Assembly (NCBI GenBank): GCA_027491255.1
Contig: JAIXWM010000129.1
Coordinates: forward strand, 21,896 to 85,895
Reading direction: 5' to 3'
DNA: 64,000 nucleotides
Source: Rubrivivax sp.
GTDB taxonomy: Bacteria; Pseudomonadota; Gammaproteobacteria; Burkholderiales; Burkholderiaceae_C
The position numbers were made by a program, and so were the translations under genes. Shown in pieces: positions 47,058 through 54,151 of this stretch. The notes beneath the pieces were generated by a model that saw nothing but the letters and a program-made list of their open reading frames with translations, was not told the origin of the DNA and searched no databases. The stretch's first letter is position 1. The number at the start of each line of letters is the position of its first letter.

Positions 47058-47918
47058 GTGCATCTGCTCAACGCCGACCTCCACAGCCACTCCACCGTCT
47101 CCGACGGCACGCTGGAACCCGAGGCGCTGGCTCAGCGCGCGCAGGCGCGCGGCGTCGAGTTGTGGGCGCTGACCGATCACGATGAAGTGGGTGGCCAGCA
47201 CCGCGCCGCCGCGGCAGCGCGCGCCGTCGGGATGGACTACCTCACGGGCTGCGAGATCTCGGTCACCTTTGCCGACGTCACGGTGCACATCGTCGGCCTG
47301 GGTTTCGACCCGGACGACGCGGCCCTGCGGGCCGGCCTGCAGGCCACGCGGTCGGGGCGCTCGGCGCGGGCGCGCGAGATGGCAGAGTCGCTGGCCCGGG
47401 TGGGCGTGCGTGGCGCCTACGAGGGTGCGCTGAAATACGTCGGCAACCCGGACCTGATCTCGCGCACGCACTTCGCCCGCTTCCTCGTGGAGTCCGGCGT
47501 CTGCGGCGACACGCACGAGGTCTTCCGGCGTTACCTCACCGAAGGCAAGCCCGGCTACGTGCCGCACCGCTGGGCGCGGCTGGGCGACGCCGTGCGCTGG
47601 ATCACCGGCGCCGGCGGCATCGCCGTGGTCGCTCACCCGGCGCGCTACCCCTTCACGCCGACCGTCGAGTACGCGCTGTTCACCGAGTTCGTCGCGCACG
47701 GCGGCCGCGGCGTCGAGGTCGTCACCGGTGCGCACGGCGTGGCCGAGCAGCACAAATACGCTGACATGGCGCTGGAATTCGGGCTGCTCGCCTCGCGCGG
47801 AAGCGACTTCCACGACCCGGACGAGAGCCGCACCGAACTGGGCTCGCTGCCCGACCTGCCAGGTCGGCTGCAGCCGGTGTGGGGAGCGCTGCAGGACCGG
47901 ATCTGGCGCGCCCGGTGA
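47058..47918 (+). CDS. PHP-domain phosphoesterase (nucleoside 3',5'-bisphosphatase-like, YciV/TrpH family)
   Basis: A 286-residue metallophosphoesterase. The PHP motifs are in order: ADLHSHSTVSDG near residue 6 (HxH), ALTDHDEVGG near 40, GCEIS, VVAHPARYP near 195 and LASRGSDFHDP near 250. These supply a trinuclear metal site. The family hydrolyses nucleoside 3',5'-bisphosphates and short 5'-phosphorylated RNA. The start is the GTG at 47058, directly before the first motif, as in homologues that begin just upstream of the HxH; longer alternatives would run through the iclR operator region. It overlaps the EamA transporter gene by 4 bp, a typical pairing in Betaproteobacteria. Confidence 0.88.
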   Translation: MHLLNADLHSHSTVSDGTLEPEALAQRAQARGVELWALTDHDEVGGQHRAAAAARAVGMDYLTGCEISVTFADVTVHIVGLGFDPDDAALRAGLQATRSGRSARAREMAESLARVGVRGAYEGALKYVGNPDLISRTHFARFLVESGVCGDTHEVFRRYLTEGKPGYVPHRWARLGDAVRWITGAGGIAVVAHPARYPFTPTVEYALFTEFVAHGGRGVEVVTGAHGVAEQHKYADMALEFGLLASRGSDFHDPDESRTELGSLPDLPGRLQPVWGALQDRIWRAR

Positions 47919-48814
47919 GCGGCGGCAGCCGGGGTCACCCACTGGCCGGGGCCGCGCTGACGCTGGTCGCGGTCTTCCTGTTCGCGGCGATGGACACCGC
48001 CATCCGCGTGGCGGGCGCACACGTTCCGGCGTTGCTGCTGCTGGCGCTGCGCTACGGTGTGCAGGCCGGCGCGATGGCGGTCTGGATCGCCAGCCGTCCC
48101 GGCCTGTCGTTTCGCGTGGCGCACCCGCGCTTCCAGGCCCTGCGCGGGGCCTTGCTGCTGGCGGCCAGTTTCTGCGCCTTCTTCGGCCTGCAGCATCTGC
48201 CGGTGCCCGAGTTCACGGCCGTGTCGATGCTGGCGCCGGTGCTGGTGACGCTGCTGTCGGCCCTGGTGCTGAAGGAGCCGGTGGCGCCGGCGCGCTGGGT
48301 GCTCGTGGCGGTCAGCTTCGCAGGCGCGCTGATCGTTCTGCGCCCGGGCAGCGGCCTGTTCGGCTGGGCGGCGCTGTTTCCGCTGGTCGGGGCGCTCGGC
48401 TACGCCAGCTTCCAGGTGTTGACCACGCGCATGGCCCAGCTCGACCCGCCCTTGACGACCCACTTCTGGACCGGCTTCACCGGCACCGCGCTGGTGCTGC
48501 CCGCACTGGCGGTGCTGCTGCCGTCGTACAGCGAGCGCCTGGCCCAGGTGCCGGCGGGGATCTGGGCGCTGGCGCTGTTCATCGCGGCCTGTGGCAGCTT
48601 CGGCCACCTGCTGCTGGTGCTGGCTTACCGTCAGGTCTCGGCGGCGACCTTGGCGCCGCTGCACTACGGGCAGATCGCCTTTGCGGTGCTGCTGAGCTGG
48701 CTCGCCTTCGAGCGCCTGCCCGATGGACCGGCGTTCGCCGGCATGCTGCTGATCGCGAGCAGCGGAGCGGCCAGCGCGTGGTTGAACCTGCGGGCGCGCT
48801 CACCGGTCGTCTGA
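47915..48814 (+). CDS. EamA/DMT-family transporter
   Basis: A 299-residue inner-membrane protein with ten hydrophobic helices in two EamA repeats (first around ALTLVAVFLFAAMDTAIRVAG; second around LFGWAALFPLVGALGYASF). The pattern APVLVTLLSALVLKEPV at the end of repeat one and LAPLHYGQIAFAVLLSWLAFERLP at the end of repeat two are typical of drug/metabolite exporters. The GTG at 47915 overlaps the PHP stop (GTGA); the upstream GTG at 47879 is less likely. Substrate is unknown. Confidence 0.9.
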   Translation: MSGGSRGHPLAGAALTLVAVFLFAAMDTAIRVAGAHVPALLLLALRYGVQAGAMAVWIASRPGLSFRVAHPRFQALRGALLLAASFCAFFGLQHLPVPEFTAVSMLAPVLVTLLSALVLKEPVAPARWVLVAVSFAGALIVLRPGSGLFGWAALFPLVGALGYASFQVLTTRMAQLDPPLTTHFWTGFTGTALVLPALAVLLPSYSERLAQVPAGIWALALFIAACGSFGHLLLVLAYRQVSAATLAPLHYGQIAFAVLLSWLAFERLPDGPAFAGMLLIASSGAASAWLNLRARSPVV

Positions 48815-48904
48815 CGCCCGCAGGCATCGCAGTGCGGCACCGACCCCATCGGGCCGCGCGCGAGAACCGGAGCGCAGACGCACCCAGCGACACGGAGGAA
48901 GGCT

Positions 48905-49270
48905 TCAGCCGGCCGAGCCCCCGCGGTTGAAGACGGCCTCGATCGCGACATCGATGGCCAGCGCGCACAGGCTGTACAGCAGGGATCCGACGAGCGCGGC
49001 ACCAAAGCCGGTGACGTGCAAGCCCGCGAGCGCCCAGGCCGCGGCCCAGAACATCAGCGCATTGATGACGAAGATGAACAGACCCAGCGTCAGCAACGTC
49101 ACCGGCAAGGTGAGCAGGATCAGCACCGGCCGCACCAGGGTGTTCAGCAAACCCAGCACCAGCGACGCGACGAGTGCCGCGCCGAAGCTCCTGACCTCCA
49201 CACCCGCGTAGAGGTGGGCCACCAGCAGCAGAGAGCACGCCAACAAAGCCCAGCGGACAAGCAGCTTCAT
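48905..49270 (-). CDS. Phage-holin family (4-TM superfamily IV) small membrane protein
   Basis: A 121-residue protein with four predicted membrane helices. GLLNTLVRPVLILLTLPVTLLTLGLFIFVINALMFW is the diagnostic stretch of this family, in which NTLVRP lies between helices two and three. Despite the name, these proteins are common in bacterial chromosomes outside prophages and have no known lysis role. There is no endolysin, integrase or phage gene nearby, so this is a chromosomal membrane protein. It is divergent from the YciO gene (51 bp between starts). The start is the ATG at 49270. Confidence 0.85.
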   Translation of the reverse strand: MKLLVRWALLACSLLLVAHLYAGVEVRSFGAALVASLVLGLLNTLVRPVLILLTLPVTLLTLGLFIFVINALMFWAAAWALAGLHVTGFGAALVGSLLYSLCALAIDVAIEAVFNRGGSAG

Positions 49271-49321
49271 ATACCCCAGCATAGCAAAGCAGCCCACGGG
49301 ACGCCGCCCCACAATCCCTGC

Positions 49322-49954
49322 ATGGCGCAATACTTCGACGTCCACCCCGAGAACCCGCAAGCGCGCCTGCTGAAGCAGGCGGCGCAGATCCTTCATGCCG
49401 GCGGCGTGGCGGCGATTCCCACCGATTCGAGCTACGCGCTGGTGTGCCACCTGGACGACAAGGACGCCGCCCAGGCGCTGCGCCGCCTGCGCCAGGTCGA
49501 CGAGAAGCACCACCTCACGCTGCTGTGCCGCGACCTGGCCGAACTGGCCACCTACGCGCGTGTGGACAACCGCCAGTACCGGCTGCTCAAGCGCGGCACG
49601 CCCGGCCCCTACACCTTCATCCTCGAGGCGACGAAGGAAGTGCCGCGGCGCCTGAGCCACCCGGCCCGCCGCACCATCGGCCTGCGCGTGCCCGCGCACC
49701 CGGTGACGCAGGCGCTGCTGGAGGTGCTGGGCCAGCCCCTGCTCGCCACGACGCTGATCGCCCCCGGCGAGACCGAGCCGATGAACGACGCGCAGGAGAT
49801 CCGGGAGCGCTTCGAGAAGCAGCTCCAGGCGATCGTGGACGCCGGCGCCTGCCCGCGCGAGCCCACCACCGTGATCGACCTGAGCGGCCCCGAGCCCTTC
49901 ATCACCCGGCTGGGCCGCGGCGACCCGGCCGCGCTGGGGCTGAGCCAGGGATAG
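49322..49954 (+). CDS. YciO/Sua5/YrdC-family L-threonylcarbamoyladenylate synthase-like protein
   Basis: A 210-residue protein. Key segment: AAQILHAGGVAAIPTDSSYALVCHL near residues 20-44, with the PTDSSYAL loop of the YrdC fold. Lysine/arginine residues that bind ATP and tRNA-threonylcarbamate intermediates follow, along with KRGTPGPYTFILEA near residue 90 and RTIGLRVPAHP. YciO proteins resemble TsaC (the first enzyme of t6A tRNA modification) but their exact role has been debated, so I use the broad name. The start at 49322 is the first ATG after the divergent promoter region. Confidence 0.9.
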   Translation: MAQYFDVHPENPQARLLKQAAQILHAGGVAAIPTDSSYALVCHLDDKDAAQALRRLRQVDEKHHLTLLCRDLAELATYARVDNRQYRLLKRGTPGPYTFILEATKEVPRRLSHPARRTIGLRVPAHPVTQALLEVLGQPLLATTLIAPGETEPMNDAQEIRERFEKQLQAIVDAGACPREPTTVIDLSGPEPFITRLGRGDPAALGLSQG

Positions 49955-50149
49955 GCCGCTGCCCGCCTCTGCGCTCGGGCCAGGGCGACGATTCCAAACG
50001 CCGCCAGCGTGGTCGAGGGCCGCTCATCGAGGGCCGCTCGATCGGGCGCGCAGCGCTGTCACCCCCTGGTGAGGCCGGTCGTGGCCGCAATCTCCCGACC
50101 CAGCAAGAACTTGCTCGCGGAAGAAAGCGGTCAACCACCCGATCCAGGC

Positions 50150-50494
50150 TCAGACCGCCGCCGTCACCACCATCTCGACGCGCCACTCCGGCTTGGCCAG
50201 ACGGGCCTGGACGGTGGCGCGCGGGGGGGCGTTGCCCGGGGCGACCCAGCGTTCCCAGACCGCGTTCAGGGCCGGGAAGTCGGCCAGGTCGGTGATGAAG
50301 ATCTGGCACATCAGGATCTTCGACTTGTCGGTGCCGGCGCGCGCCAGCAGCGCATCGATCTGGGCCAGCACCTGCGTGGTCTGGCCGCTGATGTCCTGGC
50401 TGCCGTCGGCAGCCACCTGCCCGGCCAGATAGGCCACACCCTGGTGCACGGCCATCTCGGACAGGCGCGCGCCGACATCGAATCGCTGGATCAT
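50150..50494 (-). CDS. RidA family protein (YjgF/YER057c/UK114)
   Basis: A 114-residue cytoplasmic protein, the usual length for the trimeric RidA fold. GVAYLAGQVAADGSQDISGQTTQVLAQIDALLARAGTDKSKILMCQIFITDLADF covers the core. The catalytic-type arginine is in PPRATVQARLAKPEWRVEM. Canonical RidA deaminates reactive enamine/imine intermediates. The ATG at 50494 follows GGAG by nine bases; a TTG six bases earlier is less likely. It lies between the YciO gene (convergent) and plsY (82 bp upstream, same strand). Confidence 0.9.
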   Translation of the reverse strand: MIQRFDVGARLSEMAVHQGVAYLAGQVAADGSQDISGQTTQVLAQIDALLARAGTDKSKILMCQIFITDLADFPALNAVWERWVAPGNAPPRATVQARLAKPEWRVEMVVTAAV

Positions 50495-50576
50495 GAACAA
50501 ACTCCGTGGGAGGGTTGGGAAATCGTGTGAAGCGACGCGCCCCGAGGCGTGCCTGCGCCGTCACCTTGCGCCACGC

Positions 50577-51248
50577 TCAGCGCTGTCCACCCTTGTCGGC
50601 AGGCGACGCGGATGCCTGACCCGCCGCGGCCGCTTTCTGCCCCAGCCGGCTCTCGGTGCCGGCCAGCAGCTTGCGGATGTTGGCCGAGTGGCGCCAGATC
50701 AGCAGCAGGCTCATCGGCACGAGCGCGATCAAGTAGGGGCCACCGCCCCAGATCAGCATCTGGTAGAACGGCGCGAACACGGCGGCGACGATCGAGCCGA
50801 GCGACACATAGCGGAAAAAGCCGACGATGAGCACGAAGCTCGCGAGCGTGGCCAGGCCGAGCAGCGGGTTCAGCGCCAGCAGCACGCCCGCCGCCGTGGC
50901 CACGCCCTTGCCCCCCTGGAAGCGGAAGAACACCGGCCAGAGGTGGCCGACGAAGGCGGCCAGGCCGATCAGCGCCACCGTCGCCAGACCGAAGCCCAGC
51001 GGCTCGCGCCACCACAGCGCCAGGAACACCGGCACATAACCCTTGAGCACGTCGAAGGCCAGCGTGAGCGCGGCCGCCCCCTTGTGCCCGGAGCGCAGCA
51101 CGTTCGTCGCCCCGGGGTTGCCCGAGCCGTAGGTGCGCGGATCCGCCAGCCCGACGACGCGGCTGACGATGACCGCGAACGACAGCGACCCCAGCAGGTA
51201 GGCCGCGACGACGGCAGCCAGGGACAGGAGCGGGCCGGACATGGACAT
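50577..51248 (-). CDS. plsY: Glycerol-3-phosphate acyltransferase PlsY
   Basis: A 223-residue inner-membrane acyltransferase that uses acyl phosphate to acylate glycerol-3-phosphate, the first step of phospholipid synthesis. Family motifs: YLLGSLSFAVIVSR, GSGNPGATNVLRSGHKG near residue 43, GHLWPVFFRFQGGKGVATAAGV near residue 100, and a final SANIRKLLAGTE. The last 25 residues are a hydrophilic tail. The start is the ATG at 51248 or 51242. It follows the export operon (66 bp from the stop of the GAF-like/HlyD gene), so it may receive read-through from it. Confidence 0.95.
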   Translation of the reverse strand: MSMSGPLLSLAAVVAAYLLGSLSFAVIVSRVVGLADPRTYGSGNPGATNVLRSGHKGAAALTLAFDVLKGYVPVFLALWWREPLGFGLATVALIGLAAFVGHLWPVFFRFQGGKGVATAAGVLLALNPLLGLATLASFVLIVGFFRYVSLGSIVAAVFAPFYQMLIWGGGPYLIALVPMSLLLIWRHSANIRKLLAGTESRLGQKAAAAGQASASPADKGGQR

Positions 51249-51314
51249 CAGGCAAAGAGTGTACGGGAGCGGCCCGCGGCGTGGAGCCCTGGGCGCGGGC
51301 GCGTCCTGCGCGGC

Positions 51315-53159
51315 TCACCACCAGAGCTTCAGCCGCAGGGTGTCCATCAGGCGGTGGGTCCAGATCCAGAGGATGCGCCGGTCGCCGACCTCGATCTGCG
51401 CCAGGCCGGTCATGCCCGGGCGCCACCAGGGCTCGGCCGCCTGGTCCAGCCGCACCTTCAGGTGGAACTGCCCGCCCTGGGCCCCGCGCACCTGCGCGAT
51501 CGGCACCAGCGTCTCGACCTGGAAACCGATCTCGCGGTCGGGCTGGCTGAGCAGGCGCAGCCGGCCCCGGGCCTGCGGGGCGAGCTCGCGCACGTCGCGT
51601 TCGGGCAGGTGGACGACGGCATACAGACCCTCGATGCGCGCAAGCCGGAACAGCTTGTCGCCCTGCCGCACCGGTGCGCCCGCCAGTTCCTTGCGTTCGC
51701 CCTCGACGAGCACACCGTCGAAGGGCGCGAGCACCTGCGCCTGCTGCAACTGGAAGCGCACACGCTCGAGCCGGGCGCGCGCCTGGGCCGCGCGCGTCAG
51801 CGCGATCTGCGTCTCCGCCGCCTGGCCGAGCGCGCGCGCGCGGTCGGCCTCGGCCTCGTGGCGGCCCAGCTCGGAGAGCAGGTCCGAGGCCTGCAAAGTC
51901 AGCTCGCGGGTGTCGAGCGCCGCCAGCACCGCGCCGGCACGCACCGTGTCGCCCAGGTTGGCCTGCACCTGGCGCAGGTAGCCGTCGAACGGTGCGCTGA
52001 CCACCTGGACACTGTCGGTGGCCAGTTCGGCCGGGGCCTCGAGCCGGTAGGGCCAGGTGCCGATGCTGATGCCCAGCACGAACAGCAGCACCGCCAGCGC
52101 GAGCACCTTGCGACCCGGGCGCTGCGGGCTGAGCGCCTCGCGCAGGCCGTGGCGCAGCCGGCTCGCGCTGCGCCGCAGCCAGCCGCCCGAGCGCTCGCGC
52201 AGTGCAGCGAGCCAGGGGTGCAGCAGGTGCATCGCCACCGACACCTGCTGCAGCCGCGCGGCGTCGAAACCGCCCTCGCGCCGGCCCAGCAGCAGCGCCA
52301 TCGGCGGCCGCTCCGGCGCCTCGTCGTCACGCACCACCAGCGTGGCCAGGTGGTGGTAGCCCATCATGCGCGCCAACCGGTCGTGCGCGAGCGAGATCGC
52401 CGGGCTGTCGGCCGGCAGCGGGAAGACCAGGTCGCCGTGCTGGTCGAGCGCCTCCTCGAGCGCGGCCTCGAGCATCTGCACGTTCTCGGCCTTGCGCTCG
52501 AAGCGGTCGATGTGGCTGATCGCCTCCACCCGCACCAGGCCGTGCTCGGCCCAGCCCAGCACCGCCTGGTCGCACTTCAGCGCCGCGGCCAGCTGGTTCA
52601 CGAGCGCGAGCGCGGCCGCGCCGGCCTGCGTCTCCTTCATCACGCGCGCCACCAGGTCGACCAGGTCGACCAGCTCCTGCGCCGGCACCAGCGCCTGGGC
52701 GGGGGAGCCAGCCGGGGCCGCTGCCGTCGACGCCGCGGGCGCGAGCTCGCCGCCGGCGGGCAGGTCGGCCACCAGCTGCGCCCGCACCAGCAGGTCGTTG
52801 ATCGCCGCGCGCTCGCGCCCGGGGATCTCCAGCAGCGCCAGCGTCTTGCCCTCGGGGTCGACCAGCCGCACCGCGGCGACGATCTGCCCCTGCACGTCGG
52901 GCTGGTAGGCCTGCCCCTGGGCCAGCGCGCGCGGCGCCAGCTCGGCCAGCCGGGCCGCAGCCTGCGCCGCCAGCGGGTTGTCGGTGGCCGGCTGGCTGCC
53001 GAGCACGCGCCAGCCGCCGTCGTCGGCCGCGCGCAGCAGCAGCACGGCCCGGGCGCGGCACAGCGCTGCCAGGCAGGCGCTCAGGCCGGCCCAGTAGGCG
53101 GCGTCGCGCGGCGCGCGGCGCAGCGCGCGCAGCGTCTCGAAGACCTGCTGCGGGTCCAT
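51315..53159 (-). CDS. HlyD-type adaptor with a large N-terminal cytoplasmic domain
   Basis: A 614-residue protein. Residues 1 to about 345 form a soluble region in which one segment (VRVEAISHIDRFERKAENVQ) looks GAF-like. A single membrane helix (VLALAVLLFVLGISIGTWPY, about residues 350-369) follows, then a periplasmic HlyD/membrane-fusion domain. That domain has a lipoyl-like half-motif (VSAPFDGYLRQVQANLGDTVRAG), a coiled coil of about 60 residues, a second lipoyl half (VLAPFDGVLVEG) and a beta-barrel part. It is one of three adaptor-like proteins in the operon. A cytoplasmic sensory or docking domain is unusual for an adaptor and could contact the SecA-like ATPase. The start is the ATG at 53159, two bases after the preceding stop. 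Confidence 0.85.
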   Translation of the reverse strand: MDPQQVFETLRALRRAPRDAAYWAGLSACLAALCRARAVLLLRAADDGGWRVLGSQPATDNPLAAQAAARLAELAPRALAQGQAYQPDVQGQIVAAVRLVDPEGKTLALLEIPGRERAAINDLLVRAQLVADLPAGGELAPAASTAAAPAGSPAQALVPAQELVDLVDLVARVMKETQAGAAALALVNQLAAALKCDQAVLGWAEHGLVRVEAISHIDRFERKAENVQMLEAALEEALDQHGDLVFPLPADSPAISLAHDRLARMMGYHHLATLVVRDDEAPERPPMALLLGRREGGFDAARLQQVSVAMHLLHPWLAALRERSGGWLRRSASRLRHGLREALSPQRPGRKVLALAVLLFVLGISIGTWPYRLEAPAELATDSVQVVSAPFDGYLRQVQANLGDTVRAGAVLAALDTRELTLQASDLLSELGRHEAEADRARALGQAAETQIALTRAAQARARLERVRFQLQQAQVLAPFDGVLVEGERKELAGAPVRQGDKLFRLARIEGLYAVVHLPERDVRELAPQARGRLRLLSQPDREIGFQVETLVPIAQVRGAQGGQFHLKVRLDQAAEPWWRPGMTGLAQIEVGDRRILWIWTHRLMDTLRLKLWW

Positions 53160-53161
53160 GC

Positions 53162-54151
53162 TCACGAGGCGCCCTCGACGCGCAGGCGCCCCTTGACGCC
53201 GGGGCGGACGCGGCGGTCGGCGTTCTGGAACTGCACCCGCACCTCCACCAGCGAGCTGGCGGCGTCGATCACCGGCGACACGAAGGTCACGCGCCCCGGC
53301 ACCGGCGCCGGCACGGCCGGGTCCTCGACGCGCACGGCCACGCCAGCGCCAGGGGCCAGCCGGCGCGCCGCCGCGGCGCTGACGTTGACGCGCAGCTCGC
53401 ACACGGTCTCGTCGACCAGGCGCACGATCGCCTCGCCCGGGGCGGCCCACTCGCCGCCCTGCACCTTGATCATCGTCACCACACCGGCCACCGGCGCGCG
53501 CAGCTCACGCAGCGCCAGCTCACGCTCGGCCAGGTCCAGCTCGACCTGCTCGCGCCGCTCGGCCTGGCGCAGCTGCTCCACGCGGCCGGCCGCCGACTCC
53601 AGCTCCAGGCGCAGCTTGGTCACCTCGTCGCGGCTCACGGTACCGGCGCGCTCGTACAGCGCGCTCGCGTCGCGCACCAGGCCCTCGATCAGGCGCCGGC
53701 GCTGCTCGGTGCTGTCGAGCTCGCTGCGGTCCTGCAGGATCACGCGCCGGCGCTCGCGCTCGGCCTCCTGCAGCCTCGAGTCCTGGCGCAGGATCAGCTG
53801 CCCCGCAGAGACGCGCTGCCCCACCGCCACCGGCACCTGCTCGACCACGGCGGCGACGTGGACGCTGAGCGTCAGGTCACGCACCGGGTAGACGATGCCG
53901 ACGAACTCGGCGCCCTGGGCATGAGCCCCGGCACCCGCCAGCAAGCCGCAGATCAGGGCCCCGGCACGCCACCAGGCCAGCGTCCGGGCACGCCCCCCTC
54001 TCCCCAGCGCCGATCCCGCAAGGGCAGAGGGACTCAATCCCTGCGTGCCGGCCTGCGGCCGGGCTCGCGGGGCGGCGGGGAGCGAAGCGGCGGCGGGGTG
54101 CGGGGTGGTTGCGGGCATCGGGGTCGGCAAGGATGCGGGGCGGGCACTCAC
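53162..54151 (-). CDS. HlyD/RND-type periplasmic adaptor subunit
   Basis: A 329-residue adaptor. After a hydrophilic lead of about 55 residues comes a signal/anchor helix (WWRAGALICGLLAGAGAHA), then a membrane-fusion fold. It has a lipoyl half (VHVAAVVEQVPVAVGQRVSAG), a long coiled coil from about residue 120 to 205, and a second lipoyl half (LRAPVAGVVTMIKVQGG). A beta-barrel and C-terminal membrane-proximal domain (VTFVSPVIDAASSLVEVRV) complete it. Such proteins bridge an inner-membrane engine and a TolC channel. The GTG at 54151 overlaps the SecA-like stop by 4 bp; ATG 54118 is the alternative start. It lies 2 bp before the next adaptor gene. Confidence 0.88.
   Translation of the reverse strand: MSARPASLPTPMPATTPHPAAASLPAAPRARPQAGTQGLSPSALAGSALGRGGRARTLAWWRAGALICGLLAGAGAHAQGAEFVGIVYPVRDLTLSVHVAAVVEQVPVAVGQRVSAGQLILRQDSRLQEAERERRRVILQDRSELDSTEQRRRLIEGLVRDASALYERAGTVSRDEVTKLRLELESAAGRVEQLRQAERREQVELDLAERELALRELRAPVAGVVTMIKVQGGEWAAPGEAIVRLVDETVCELRVNVSAAAARRLAPGAGVAVRVEDPAVPAPVPGRVTFVSPVIDAASSLVEVRVQFQNADRRVRPGVKGRLRVEGAS

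Noticed and set aside
48905..49270. Prophage remnant, because of the holin-family protein
   Set aside because: No endolysin, integrase, capsid or attachment site nearby. This four-helix family is common in normal chromosomes.
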